In this document: in pieces, positions 47,336 to 60,510 of the stretch | Position numbering within the stretch: the stretch's first letter is position 1 | Layout of the letters: every line of letters begins with the position of its first letter | NCBI RefSeq assembly: GCF_028372415.1 | Contig: NC_092875.1 | Span: 340,497,123 to 340,561,122 of the forward strand | Length of the DNA: 64,000 nucleotides | Direction of reading: 5' to 3' | DNA from: Notamacropus eugenii | Lineage: Eukaryota; Chordata; Mammalia; Diprotodontia; Macropodidae | Notes under the pieces: model-generated | Databases searched by the model: none | What the model saw: the letters and a program-made list of their open reading frames with translations, nothing else | Told to the model about the DNA's origin: nothing | Translations under genes and position numbers: made by a program

Positions 47336-49059
47336 ACAGAATGAGGATAGGTAGAATGTAAACTCTTAATATACAATGTAAGCTTTTGGAAGGCAGAGAC
47401 TTGCAATTTTTTTTTTTCATCTTATATCCCTAGCATCTAGCCTAGTGCCTAATATAGAGAAGGTACTTAATAAATGTTCATTGATTGACTGATTAAATAT
47501 GCCAATCCACACCTGAGCACAAAGTTTCAGAAATGATCTGACTAACTTCTGGGAACCTAGACAGCTGGAATGTGGACACTGCAAAGAGAGGTCAACTCAT
47601 TGCCCCTCAAATACCATTTGTTAGATAGAACTGTACTCTGATTATGTCTAAGGCTAGCCCAATACCATAAATTTATGTAGATTTGTGAAGACTGAGTTGG
47701 ATTTTCAAACAGGTATTTTCATCAGACAGTCCCAAAATCTATTATACCAGAGTTCTTGCCTACTCAGGAGAGGAAGTCTGGGGACTACACAAACCAGCAG
47801 TGATTAGAGCTCCCTATTCTGGCAATACTCAAGCCTTAGGAATATTCTCATGTCACTTCCTGGAGTCACCCAGTCTCTCCCCACTTCCCCTCACCAATAT
47901 CCCTGTGTGCCAAAGGGAGGAATGGACCACAGGGCTGTGCTTTGGCAGCAACTATCAGACTAAAAGCTCTTTGGCAAGTTCCATTGTACACCAGCTTGCC
48001 ATAAGGTTTCCAGGTTTTTGGGTTCAGGACAGATACATTTTTATGTAAATTAATGACATTAAAATGATCCAGGAGGATTAAAGGAAGAATCCATTTTTAA
48101 CGAGCAAAATGAGACATCAGAATGGCTTTGTTCCTTTAGAATGTCACTGAAATGGACAGTTATTTTTACAGTGGACTGGGAGGATGGTGTTTACATACAG
48201 AGCCACTTGAGTTTATATTTGCCAGTGCATATGTTTCGCTGTAGATTGCATCTGCAAAGAGTAATTATACCCTTGTGGGTCCCTTGTGCATTTGAGAAAT
48301 AACATTATGTATTGGAAGGAACGCTGGACTTGGGGTCAGAGGAGCTGGATCCTGGCCCTGGGGCTGCTACAAAGTAGTTGTGTGACACTGGACTAGTCAT
48401 TTATTTATCTCTTTGGATCTTCAGTTCTCTTGCGAGGATGATTCAAATGGAAAATTCAGGACAAGAATCAGGTCTGCTGTTACCTGAACCAATACTACTA
48501 CTTGCTTCTAGCTGGGGCCCTTGTTTCGAGTCTTTCCTTTTAAGTGCATCCTCCTGGTGCTGCCAGATTTCAGCATTTTATTCCTCCACTTAAAATTCTT
48601 CAAGGTTCTTTACTGCCAATTTTTTAGGTCTTCCCATATCTGGGCCCTTCCCAACTACATAATCCCATAATTCATGGCACATCAATGCAAATTCAACAAC
48701 AATGAACATTCATTAAGCAGTCATATTCTCTGCTAACCACAACAATAAAAAAAAAAGTGACAAGTGGCCTTCAAAGAACTTATATTGACCTGAAAGGGGG
48801 ACATGACATCTATATAGCTAAGTATATCACCTGGTAGAGTGTGATGAAGGTAAAGTCTACTAGGTGAACTTTTAGGAGCTAGAGCAGGCCTTCACCAGAG
48901 GCAGGGATGGGGAAGGGAGTGGTACTCATGGTATCTGAGGAGGAAGAAGGTACCCGAGCTAAGTTCTTCAGGAAGAGAAGAATTCTCAAAGGTGGAAGTG
49001 AAAAATGTGTACATTTCAGACCTGGGAGAGGACCTTTAGGTCTTTCTTTTAGTCAGGGT

Positions 49060-49478
49060 TGGTCTATTCAGTATACACACACTCTCAAGCATGCACAGTC
49101 CTGTCTTTGTCCTTTTGTTCACTCCCATGATGGGTATGCCCTCCCATTTCCTTTTATCTAAATTGTACTAAATCTTACTTCAAGACCCAGTACATCCCAT
49201 AAGTCTATCCTGACCTCTCCTTCCACAATGTTTGCTCCTTCTTTGGAATTCCTTGGGAATTTATTGTCTGTATCATTTCTGTAACGTGTAATGTGCCTTC
49301 TTTGCATTATTATGTGTGCATATATGTTGGTTGTCTTATTGAAATGTACAATTTCTTCCCAATCAAACTGTAAGATAGTGTCCACAAGAGGGCAACCAGA
49401 TAGAATGGGTCCATATCTCATACTTCTTGGCATCCTGCTAAGCACATAATAAACCTGTGGTAAGAATTCAATAAATGT
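49060..49478 (+). repeat. L2 LINE 3' end
   Basis: acttcaagacccagtacatc, agtctatcctgacctctcct, actgtaagatagtgtccaca and ttcaataaatgtttt in order. It abuts the next LINE at 49479. Confidence 0.75.
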
Positions 49479-50070
49479 TTTACAGAATCACAAAATCTGA
49501 AAGCTAGAAGAGATCTTAGCGATGACCTAGTCTAAACCACACATGAAAGGAATCTTCTCTGTAACATACCCAACAAGTGATCATCCAGCTTCTGCTTGAA
49601 GACCTTGAGGGAAGAGGAACCATCTATGTCTTAAGGCAGCCCCCTCCACTTTGGGATAGTTTTAATAGTTAGGAAGTTTTTCCTGACATCAAGCCTAGAT
49701 TTATTGTTCTCTTTATAATTTTTCACCCACTGGGGCTGAAAGGAAGAGATGTAATCTTTTCTCCACGTTACAGTCCTTCAAATACTTGACAATGGCTATC
49801 TTCAAGTCTCACTTGAATTTTCTCTTTTCCAAGTTAAACATGGCCAGTTCCTTCAACTGTTCCTCATATGGCAGGGACTCAAGACCCTTTACCATCTTAG
49901 CTGTCCTTTTCTATATCCTCTCCAGCTTCTCAATGTCCTTGTTAAACTATGGCTCCAATAACTGAACACAACACCCCTTTTGTATCTTACGCACCTCTCC
50001 CTGGAAGTTACGGCCCTCTTAGCAGAGCTCATATTTTTACTGGTTGCCACATCACACTGCTAAAGTTGCA
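49479..50070 (-). repeat. CR1/L3 LINE 3' region, best copy
   Basis: The plus strand runs acagaatcacaaaatctgaa, gatcttagcgatgacctagt, agtttttcctgacatcaagc, cttcaaatacttgacaatgg, ggccagttccttcaactgtt, cactgctaaagttgcagttc. This is the reversed 3' end of the family also seen at 27350, 46980 and 62780. Confidence 0.72.
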
Positions 50071-50734
50071 GTTCATTAAAACATCCTGATTTTTTTTTTT
50101 TTAGAACTGCTATCTCATCATTACTCCACCATCTTATTCTTATGAAGTTATTTTTATTGTTGTATGACTGATGTCGATCTTTTGCTTATTTGATTATTGG
50201 TTAAATTGAATTGCAGTAAATTCTTGAAGTATCCAATTCATAATGTGGACAATTCAGGGGCCTTTCTGAAATACTTGTGGCTAGGCTCTTGCCAATGGTG
50301 AACTACAGCCTGAGAGCAAAGAACAGAGAATTTTAGAGATAGAAGTGGCTCTGGAGACCAACTACTACTTGTTGTAAGAATTGCCACCATCAACATTTTA
50401 GCCTTCCGTCTTTAAGGTGAATAATAATAAACATTTAGAAACTTAGGATCATTCCTCCAGCCTTTTTCTTCAGAGATACTTTATCTAGGCTGCTCAGTGG
50501 GCAGCCCCTCCCTTCTTGCCTGAAGATATCTGGCTGTTCTACAACTTAGAAGAGGGAGCTTTTCCAGTCTTCATGGTTTTGATGGCAGAGCTGGCCTCTC
50601 TGAAGGCTGGGACCAAGGACAGGGAAGGTACTGTGTGCTTGGCAGAACTCTATCCTCAGTTGTGAAAGCTGTGCTCAAAGCAGGTTGGCACCCCCACAGA
50701 GTTTCTTTTCTAGATTGTCTACCTTTCTTTTAGG

Positions 50735-51425
50735 TGCTTGGCGGCAGATTGGCCCATGGGCTTTTTTCTTCAGATTTCATCCTCCTTGACCCTTCTGACC
50801 CCCCTGGGCATTGTTGGCCAACCCTCTTCTACCTTTGGCTTCAGACACACTGTTTTCCTGCTTCTCCTCCTACCTCTCTATAACATCTTCTCTATCTCCT
50901 TCACTGGCTCCTTACCTTCCCTACAATCCCTTAATGAGGCATTTTCCATGGTTCTGTCTCTGGTTTTACTTTCTTTTATCTCTACACTCTCTCACTTGGC
51001 ATTCTGATACATTCCCTTGCCTCTAACTACTACTTCTATTCAGATGACTCTCAGAGCTATAGCTTTCATCCTAACCTGTCTTTTCTTCTTGAGATTCATA
51101 GCTCCAAGTACTGATAGGACATCTACCTCAATATTCTACCCTCCACCTCAATATTCAGTGTCCCTCCTGATTTCACTAATTCTATTGTCCCTGGCAGTAT
51201 CAGTATTCACCCAATCTGAGCCATATCTATAATGTCTGACTTTTCTTTCTCTGTTCTTTCCTATCACCAATCTGTCACCATATCTTTACTATAGAAGTCA
51301 TTTCCAAAATGTCTGTCAATTCAACCCCATCCTCTATATTCTCATTGCCTCTACCTTCCTATGTGCCTCTATTTCTATCCACCTGGATCAAAATTGTCTT
51401 ACCCACTCTGCCACCTATTTTTGTA
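50735..51425 (+). repeat. L2 LINE reverse-transcriptase segment
   Basis: attttccatggttctgtctc, ctacttctattcagatgact, ctcagagctatagctttcat and ctgtctgtcaattcaacccc-like phrases follow L2 ORF2 order. The frame is broken. Confidence 0.6.
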
Positions 51426-51791
51426 TGGCCTGAGAGCTAAGAATGATTTTTTATGATTTTAGATAGGCTAGTGGGCCATAGTTTGCCAATTTTTTACCTA
51501 TACTATTATAATTGTCTCTTTTTAGGTATACTTGTTTCCACTTACTTCCCCAGGCAGAGGACTGGCAACAGGGACCATGATGAGTGCCAGAGACACCAGC
51601 CCAACGGGAATCGTAGGAACATGTAACACTGGGGATTGCTGACTTCTGTCTGGTACTTGACACAATGAACGTCATTTTTCAAATTTTGTCAACATACCCA
51701 TCAAGCCAAAATCTCCTTGTTCTTGAGAAGAGCTAATTTCTCAGGAACAATTGTTGTGTGTGGCCTCTTCCCTCCCTCATTTACTGTTTAC

Positions 51792-51974
51792 CTTCTCAAT
51801 GATTTCGTAGTCCATTTTGAAAGCCCAGAGTTGGAGTCTGGCAGACAGTTCACTGATGGAGGAAAGTGTGAGGAGGAACTGCTCAGCACTGCCTAGGGGG
51901 AGATCTGGGTTAGCCATCTGGGCCTCCTGGATTTTTTGCTTTTCTTCTTCGGTGGGAATCATGGTGAGAATTTT
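51792..51974 (-). CDS. FHOD3: FHOD3 coding exon: FH2 domain
   Basis: This 183-nt exon encodes 61 residues, starting [19 protein letters not shown] and ending [11 protein letters not shown]. The middle reads [20 protein letters not shown], the helical FH2 core shared with FHOD1. The acceptor is a good pyrimidine tract, tgttttctctttccag; the donor is gtaaac. Both introns are phase 0. On the coding strand the exon sits between introns of about 8.5 and 8.8 kb, the two longest in the window. The reading frame is fully open and all changes from the remembered human protein look conservative. Confidence 0.96.
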
Positions 51975-52848
51975 CTGGAAAGAGAAAACAACACTATCTA
52001 TTTTCTACTTACAGTGTGGCAGAAAAAGCAATGCTTCTATTATCGTTCTGCTAGAAGCTGGAGATGCGTTTGTTCTTTATGGTGTTTCCTCACAAACATC
52101 TCATCAGTATTGTGCTGTTGTAGTAATATAGATCTCAGAGAGACAACAACAGAGAAGCAATGTAAACATGGAAAAAGCCCTCTGTAGGTAGCACTTCTGA
52201 TGCCTGGGGAAAATTTGTGGATGGAGGAGGAAGGACTCAGAATTAGATCTTGGACCACAGACAAATGGGCCTCAGGCCACTGTCCAGAGTGTGGGAAGGG
52301 AGACAGACCCACAACTGCAGAACCCAGAAAACTACTGCCAAGTGGGGCTGTCACGACATCCCCTATGAAAGGCATGGTATGGGTTCCCAGGCCTGGCAGC
52401 ATGATATAATTTGACTGAGAATTTAACTCTTGGTGCTTTAGCATCAAGAAGAGGTGACCTGTTCCCCAGAGTTGGGCCCATCCCCTTCTGGCATGGCTGA
52501 CAGCCATTAGTCTCCCTCTGCTTCTGGGAGGGGGAGGTCCAGTGGTGCAAAAGATGAGCCCCAGGAGAGGAACTCAAGGGGTGGTGATCTGGGTCCGTGT
52601 GAGGAGAGAGGGCAGTTCTGTCACAGGACTGGTAGATCTGCTTGCAAGGTGTGGGGGCAGTAGGCTGCAGGGGTGTTGGAGGGAAAAAGCACACTCCCTG
52701 TATCCTGGCAATCTGGGAGCAAAGTCCCAGTTACCCTACCATAGTTACATCTCCAGATATACATGTATTTGGTCAAGTATTTCTTCATTTTTTACAGCGA
52801 TCCTGAATAACTTAGAAGCAGAGATTTAGAGCTGAAGAAACCTTAGAG

Positions 52849-53083
52849 GGATGGTACAGTAAATAAAGAATCAGGCTTGAAGTCAGGAAAGTGTGAGTTC
52901 AAATTTGGCCTCAGATACTCACTAGCCATGTGACTCCAGGCAAGTCACTTACCACTACTTACCTCAGTTTCCTCATCTGTAAAATGAGCCAGAAAAGGAA
53001 ATGGCCAATCACTTCAGTATCTTTGCTAAGAAGACCCCAAATAGGATCGAGAAGTGTCAGACATGACTGAAACAACTAAACAA
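52849..53083 (+). repeat. tRNA/RTE composite SINE
   Basis: ggcttgaagtcaggaaagtg, gtgactccaggcaagtcact, cctcagtttcctcatctgta, cacttcagtatctttgctaa, gtcagacatgactgaaacaa. Confidence 0.87.
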
Positions 53084-53910
53084 GACCTTCGATAGTATCT
53101 AGGCCCAACCCTCTCATTCTACAGATGAGGAAGTAGTGACTTGCCTGCCCACAGTTGTTACATAGTGAGAAACAGAGTTGTGGCTAGCAACAGGGTCTTA
53201 TGGTTCCTAGACTGATGTTTCTTCCACTAACTGTCTAAGAGCTCCACGGTTCTGAAGATAGATAGAACTCTAGGTAAGACAAGAAAGGGGCATGTAGGAA
53301 AAGGAGAGAGAGAAATCAGGACAAGAATGGAAAAAAGAAAACAGTAAGAACATACACTTTGTGAGATTTTATTTTTTTGCTCTTCATTTAGGAAATATAT
53401 TTATGGTCAACAAATAAATTTTTCTTTTATGCATGTTTTTCTTTTTTTTTCTTTTTTTGAAAATAAATTGATAATATTATTATATATTATAATATTATAA
53501 ATTGATCATATTTCAATTTTGTCCATTTAAGCCTTGAAATGAAAAGGAAAATGTAAACACTTCAACTAAAATCAGCCATGTCAAGTCTTAGTTAACTTAA
53601 AAAGGATGGTAAATATTTTTGTAAAAAAGTAAGACACACAACTATGAATTCAAAGAGATTTTATATTTTTTTAACTTGCTCATAGCAAAAATCTATTGTA
53701 GACTAATTAAGAGAGGGCAAAAGGTCAGCACGGGAATGGTTATTTTGAATTGATATATGGATTCACATTGATTCATATCATTTGGCCTAAGTTAGCATTT
53801 TTAAAGGAATGTAAAAAGTTCTATGATGTGATTTCTAATGCAATGTTTTACATTGGCAAAAGGAATTTTCTTTTTTGCTAGTGATTTTCTCTTATGCATT
53901 CTCTTTTCCT

Positions 53911-53990
53911 ACCCCCAACACCCACACCCACACCCACCCACACACTCACACTCACACACACACTCTCTCTCTCTCTTTCTCTTTTTTCCT
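53911..53990 (+). repeat. (CA)/(CT) simple repeat
   Basis: CACCCA and CACA units change into a CT run. The open frames across it are artefacts. Confidence 0.95.
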
Positions 53991-56694
53991 GCTCCTTGTT
54001 TTTGGAATTTGTATGAATAAATCCAGATACTTTGGCTGCATATGGATAGCACCAAACATCTGGATGAAAATGGAAAATTAGTCCAGATACCCAGATGTTT
54101 CTAACAAACTGAATATTTGGCACCACAGAGTCAAAACAGCTAGATGATCAAATAGATTTTCATCTGAATGTTTTGGTTCTGTAGGGCAGCAAGACTCAGT
54201 AGCAGTGAGGTTGCTAGCAGGTGGAACTTGTTTCAGGGGTTCACCCCGAAAAAATTATTTTAATAGATTTTCTTTGTGTTTTTGTCAAACCACATTATGA
54301 AACACTTTCCTTGCACCATCGTGACACCTGGTAGAATGGTTTGAATGAAAGTGGTTTGGTCATAATGTGTGCATGGGCTAAAGGCATGTGCACAGGCTGA
54401 AGAAAGCTCCTGGAGACATTTAAAATATTTATTTCTGCTCTTCAGCAAATTATGGGCCAAGACTAAAGTTTCAAGTACTGGTAAGTTCTGGAGATTCAGG
54501 AATGATGCAACAAAACCTGTTTCTAAGCAGAATGCAAATAATGCCCCTGATGGTCAGGGGCTGTATCAGTTGGGTGAAAAAAAATAACATATAATGATTT
54601 AATACCTTACCAATAGCACACTGGGTATAGTGAAGGCTAAGACTCACATATAGGATCAGCTCTAAGCAGCACTGTTACATAAGATTAGACATCTTGTGAT
54701 TCTATGAGTCTAAATTAAGTTTGTTTTTGGCAGTTTCCCATCTACTTTTTCTTTCTTTCTCCTTTCCCCTCCTTTATTCTTCTCAATCCCTTCTTATGGT
54801 GTTTGCTAATAAAATGGCTGAAGGCGTTACTCTTGTTGAATTTTAATAGAGAACTCTTGAAAACAAGAACAACAAAAAAGGTCTGGGAAAAAACCCTGGG
54901 AAAGATGCTATAATGGTAGGACTCCAGGCACTGTGATAGGTGATTTGAGTAATGATTTGGGGGAATTCTTGCACTATACAGACAGTGTACCTCAAGTGAT
55001 GTCATGTTGCTTACCAACTATGGTGCCAACTTATACATAAATTAAATACACTTCCTTGTTCATCACAGTTTTTCTGGTTTTACTTTTTACATGTCATTAA
55101 TACAACTATGGACTTTCTTGATCTACAAGTAACATGCTTTGCTGGCCAACTTATAATGCTACTCCTTTGCAGAAACATATGGTTTGCAAACAAGTGTTGA
55201 ATTCAAATGCAGTTATTTTAAACCACTACTAGGAGGTTGCTAACCAGTTGTTTCAAAAATAAATAGCTAGCTGTTTGTATTAAATTAATTTTCAAAGTAT
55301 CTGGCACATTGAATTTTACCTTCACTCCTCCTCCCTGCGCTCCTCCCTCCCCCAATGCTTTGCATTCAGTCAGATTCTATAACAAAATTTTGTCAGCGCC
55401 TCTGTAGGCAGGACTGGTTCTTTAGCAGACAGGACAAGCAATCCTTGATATTTTTATAGTGACGATGACTTGCTTTCTTTGTTCCTGCCTGAGAAAGTAA
55501 TAACATATTCTTACTTTTGTTTTTTACTCTATGACTAATTTAAACCATTTGTTCAGTGCGGAAGATTTATGAGTCCACCATCTGCCAGTTGGTTTTATTT
55601 TATTTTTTACACATTACTGACAATAAAATTACATCAAGGCACAGGAGCATGGCAGGATAAAGTCACCTCCCATGAACTCATAGCTTTTTTTCTTTTCCAA
55701 TTTAACAAACATTGATTAACAATGAAAAATTAAAATGGAATTTATTTTGTATATATTTTAATATATTTATTAACACACATATTACTTCTGCTGATATAAG
55801 CAGAGAATGTATGCTTTCTGATGGTGGGGACATTTTCATTATCATCTTTCTGTCCCCAATACCTATGATGTGTCTTAAACACAATAGGTTCTTTTTGAAT
55901 GATTGTTAATAAATGTTAAATATCCAGTGCCCAATATATACGAAGAACTATATTAGGTTTAGAGGATCCAAAGAAAGATATGACATAGGGCTTGTTCTCA
56001 ATGAGTTTGTAATCTAATCTACAGGTTTGGGTTTATTGTCCTGTGCTTATTATAATGAGATATTTGTTTCTACAGGAAAAAAATTATTGGGATCCATCAC
56101 AGTCTATGTATTTCTACCTCAGAGCTACGTGAACCTTGCTTCTAAGAAAAGTAGGGAAGTAAAATTGTTGGTTTTGGCTACCCAGCTCACCTGGAGATGA
56201 AGTCATGACTACTAAGTATTTTGCTTGTTGAGTCTGGAAAAGAATCATAGAATGTTAGAGTTGGAAGAGACCCTAAGATCATATCATCCAACCCCTTCAT
56301 CTTACTGATGAGGCAACCCCCATCAATACTTTTGGAAAAGAAAATAGTGACAGGCTTCTGTGGTCAAGGGGCCCAGAATTCTGGTGCTTTGGATTTCAGC
56401 TCTTTTGGCACATTGACATCAGTCCTGCCAGGATCTATGACTTCATCAGCCCAAAGGCTACTCCACCATTGCAGACATCAGTCCTTCTGCCCCATGAGTG
56501 GCCATGGCTCCAAAGACCATCATTTGATAGGCAATCTCCTAGAGATGTGAAGTTGCTTGTAAAGATCTGTCTGCATGCAACTATCAAAATTTTACAGGAG
56601 GGCATTAAATAGAAAAAAGGCTTTTCACTTGGCACTTAGTACAGTGACTGGCACATAGCAGGTGCTTAATAAAGGCTTGTTGACTCTAGGTGGT

Positions 56695-56955
56695 ATAAAG
56701 GAGTAAGTCCAGCACTTGGCATCCAGGAGACCTGAGTACAAATTCTACCTCAACTGTTTATTAGTTTTACCACTCTAAGCAAATCACTTAACCTCTGTTA
56801 GACTCAGCTTCCTCATCTGTAAAATGGAGAGAATAATGGCACCTACCTTACAGAGTTGGTGAGAGGACAAGATGTGATAACATAGGTAAAACATTGCAAA
56901 CTTTAAAGTTCTTTAGAAATAATTATAACTATTGTCATTATTATACTTCCATAAA
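56695..56955 (+). repeat. CORE-SINE (MIR/MAR1 type)
   Basis: ccaggagacctgagtacaaa, agcaaatcacttaacctctg, cttcctcatctgtaaaatgg, ggcacctaccttacagagtt. Confidence 0.8.
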
Positions 56956-57909
56956 ATTATTATTACCTTAAATGAGTATCATTTATTGTCATTATTTTGT
57001 TTTTCTCAGGTATTTACTGCTTTATCCTCAAAAACTCTGTGAGGCATGTAGAGCAGGTATTATTATGCTTAATTTACCGATGAATCAACAGGCACAAAGA
57101 GGTTAAATAATTTGTTGAAAAGTCAGATTGCTAGTGATGAACATCACTAGGGCTCTTTCTGTGGGACTTGCTTGCCTTCATAGAAAATTCCTTAATTAGA
57201 CCTCCTACTTTCTTACCCCTTTTCCCATATTTCACAGGTTATCAAGCAAAAAAAAAAAAATTCAATACCCACAGATTCCTGGGTTTCCTCCTTTCAGATA
57301 AGCATTGACCTGTGGATTAGCATCAGAAAGAAGAGATATGGGGCCTAAGAATTCGGCTGCTTCAGCTACAAGTCTCTTGTACTCATGCATGTAGGAGAGG
57401 ATGGTATTCCTGTTTCCCACCATATGATGTGATCATGATGATCTTTTGATGTCACCTGATTTAACTATCCCCAAACAGACATGGCCCAAGAATTCTACAG
57501 CAATTAAATGGCAAGAAAAAAATGAATTCCCAACATTTAACTATAAAAATGAGAATGATATTAATCTGGAAATTTAAGACTATAATCTGGTTCATATGGG
57601 GGCTGCATCCCTTCCCACATTTTCTGAAGTCTAATATACTTAAGAAAAAGTAACTGGTGAATGTTTCCACAGTGACATTTAGTTGACTAGATGTTTTTGT
57701 TCAGTTTTTCATGATGATGCATGAATCCATGCCATTTGGCTGTTAAGAGACAACCCAGAATGGGATTAAGACAGCCTAGTAAGGCTCTGTTTAGAAACAC
57801 AGATCATATATGCAGATCTGCTGAGTGTTAGTGTCATCCTGGAAAGCTAGAGAAGAGGAATGAAACTTAAATAGTCTGTTGCACTGTACACCAAGCCTGA
57901 GTGATTGCC

Positions 57910-58166
57910 AAGAAAGGAAGGAAGGAAGGATGGAGGGAAAGAGAGAATAAGGGAAAGAGGAGGGAAGGAAGAAAGAGAAAGAAAAGAGAAGGGAGAGAGG
58001 GAGGGATGGGGAAAGGAGGAAGGAAAGAAAGAAGGGAGGGAGAAAAGAAGGAAGGAAATGAAAAGAATGGAGAAAAGGAAAAAAAGACAAAGAAAGAAGG
58101 GAAGAAGGGAGGGAAGGAACAAGGAAATGAAAGAAGAAAGAAGGGGGGAAAGAGGACAGAAAAAAT
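57910..58166 (+). repeat. Polypurine (GGAA/GAAA)n tract
   Basis: About 257 bp almost wholly A and G on the plus strand, so nearly all pyrimidine in the FHOD3 transcript. The K/R/E-rich and S/F/L-rich open frames are low-complexity artefacts. Confidence 0.95.
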
Positions 58167-59626
58167 CCAAGCAGAAGAATTAGTTAAAGGCCCTTTGTGT
58201 ACAAGTTGAAAATCTTTTTAGCAAAGTTTCATAGATATGTACTTATATTTTTCCAGCCCTGATTTCTCTCTTGAATAATAAATTAAATTAACCAGCCTGA
58301 GGGGAAGATGGCAAAAGATCATAGGATTAGGAGATGGAGGGAATTGTACATGCCACATAAGTCGACTTCATCACTTTACTGATAAGTAAACTGAGTCTCA
58401 TAGATTTTAAGTGACTCGCTCAGGTCACACAGGGCAGAGCCGGTGTGTTTGAATTCTACTTCCTTGGCTTCAATTATAATAACACTTTCACTATTCCATT
58501 CTGACTCCAACTCCAGTTGGCTCCTGAAAGGTGTTTTTTCACAGAGATTAATCCTCATTATTTACTAGATAAGAGTTGAAAGAGTGGGCTCAGTTTAAAG
58601 TTTTCATATAGCTAGTCCTTCCATTGAACTTAAAAGGGGCTGTGCCTGAGAGGAGCTTTAGAGTTTAGAGAACACTTGTCTGCAATTAGTTTGGAAGGAA
58701 AAACCTACTTTTGAAGGGAGCCCCTCAGGTATAAATGCTTAAAAGGATCTTATTACTGGCAGTATTTGTGGCAGTGCTTTGGGGGAGGGTTTAATATATA
58801 TTTACCAGGTCTAAAGAGATGGAGTAAGATGGGTTTACACTTGAAAAATAACTTTTAAGAAAACCTCTGGAAATTGAGTCAGACAAGTTGTTTTAAAAAC
58901 TATCAGTTCAAATTAGTCAAAATAATCTCTCTAAAACACCAATTATTAATCATGTTTTTGAAAAATAAAGTATTAAAGCCACACTGAGATCAACTCTTTC
59001 TCTCTCCTTTTCCTCCCTTCCCTAAAGCATTCTGTGTGCAGATGTAAAATATAGTACCAGTCTTAGACAGAGTTATAAGGCACACTGACTTCTGAATTCT
59101 CCTTCCCACCTGACTGTTCCTTTACCTGCTTTTGCTTCCTCTGTCTTCATTCCTATTGTACCTTCACTCTGGTTTCTGGCTTCCCTTTGATCTAGCCCTG
59201 ACCACACCGGGCAGGCAGTAAACAAGGCGGCCCACTTGTGAGGCTCACCTCTTTAAGCCTCAGTTTCCTGAGCTCAATGGTCCTCAGCTCTTTCAGCTCT
59301 AGGTCTATGCTCCTTTACAAATCTATGGGCTATGTGGCCATGATATATTCTTACCTTTATTTCATTACTGAAATGATTGGTTCAAATTGAGTCATATTTT
59401 AATGAAAGATGGTGAACAACAACAACAATTATTTAACATTTGCACAGTTTGTATTCTTTTGAAGTCCAAATATACAGTTTCTCATTTCAGTGCCTGTTTA
59501 AAAAAATGCCAGCTCACATATAAGATAGGAAAGGAGTGTGCCATAACAGAAGGGACCTGAGAGGCCACTGAATCCACCCCTCTCTTTTACTTTTTAGAAA
59601 ACAGAGATGCAGGGTGGTTTTAATTT

Positions 59627-59877
59627 TAGTTATTCAGTCATTTCAGTTTTATCCGACTCTTTATGACCCCATCTGGGGTTTTCTGGGGAAAGATACTGGA
59701 GTGGTTTGTCATTTCCTTCCCCAGATCACTTTACAGATGGGAAAACTGAGGCAAACAGTGTGACTTGCCTAGGGTCACTCAGCTAGTAAATGTCTGAGGC
59801 CAGAGTTGAACTCTTGAAGATGAGTCTTCCTTACTCCAGACCCATCTTTCTGTCCACTACGCCACCTAGCTGCCTCT
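59627..59877 (-). repeat. tRNA/RTE composite SINE
   Basis: Reversed full-length copy: tttatgaccccatctggggt, gatactggagtggtttgtca, gactcc...cgccacctagctgcctc. A second, older reversed CORE-SINE follows at 59889-60110. Confidence 0.88.
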
Positions 59878-60510
59878 TAAAAAAAAAGCTAACATTTATG
59901 TAGCAATTAAAGACTAACAAAGAGTTTTGCATATATTAGCTCAGTGAATCCTAACAACAAACAAAAGAAAGAAGGGTGCTGTTATCAGCCTCATTTAAGG
60001 CTTTGGGACTTGCTCAGGGTCACCCAACTAGTAAGCGTCTGAAGCAGTAGTCAAACTCAGGTCTTTCAGACTCTTAAGTCCAGAACTCCATGTAATGCAC
60101 CCAGGGAGTATATAGTTGAGATGAGATTCAAACTCAACATCTGTGATCCAAGTTCAGGACTCCTGTTCCATGACAATGTTAAGAGCAACCAAAAAGGTAT
60201 TTCTGCAATATTTCTCATATATAATAAATGAATTTATTTATTTTTTTAGTTCAGACCTGTGATTTCAATGGTAGGGAACTCCTAGTGAAGAGACTCCTTC
60301 TACCAATGCAGATCTGTCAACTTAAGGACTAAGAGAGCTGCCTGGTGCTCTAAGAGAACAAATGAGTTGACTAGAGGCACTCAGCAAGCATATGTCAGAA
60401 GTGGGATGTGAACACGCATCTTTCCTGCATCTGAGGCTGACCCAAGCCATCATGCCTCTTCCACAATAAATATACCATCGTACAGGGTGAAGTATCATAT
60501 TTTTTCTTAC

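Larger units (their letters stand above)
42946..51791 (-). other. FHOD3: FHOD3 intron (8.8 kb), LINE-rich
   Basis: Holds the reversed L2 (43690-46560) split by another LINE, reversed L3/CR1 at 46980-47335 and 49479-50070, L2 ends at 47370-47495 and 49060-49478, MIR 46620-46700 and 48300-48450, and plus-strand L2 50735-51425. 42950-43680, 47500-48290, 48455-49050 and 50075-50730 show nothing that I can name. Confidence 0.6.
51975..60510 (-). other. FHOD3: FHOD3 intron (8.5 kb)
   Basis: Repeats: SINE 52849-53083, MIR 53090-53215, CA/CT run 53911-53990, L2 ends 55795-56025, reversed tail 56236-56312, L2 tail 56630-56690, CORE-SINE 56695-56955, MIR 56995-57150, purine tract 57910-58166, MIR 58310-58455, SINE 59627-59877 and 59889-60110. 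51980-52845, 53220-53910, 54000-55790, 57155-57905 and 58460-59620 show no repeat or exon that I can name. Confidence 0.6.

Noticed and set aside
51817-52187. Plus-strand open frames across the exon at 51792-51974
   Set aside because: Antisense shadow of a conserved FHOD3 exon.
52040-52694. Two long minus-strand frames (MAVSHARRGW..., MCFFPPTPLQ...)
   Set aside because: No domain, splice context or repeat family recognised; they overlap in different frames and lie in intron. GC-richer composition is enough to explain the length.
57791-58209. Open frames of more than 90 residues rich in S/F/L/P or K/R/E/G
   Set aside because: Both strands of the polypurine tract; not proteins.
60322-60510. 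Extension of the FHOD3 exon frame past GIE ([12 protein letters not shown]...)
   Set aside because: The frame runs through a gtaaga donor, and the next exon KILTMIP joins exactly after GIE, so the extension is intron.
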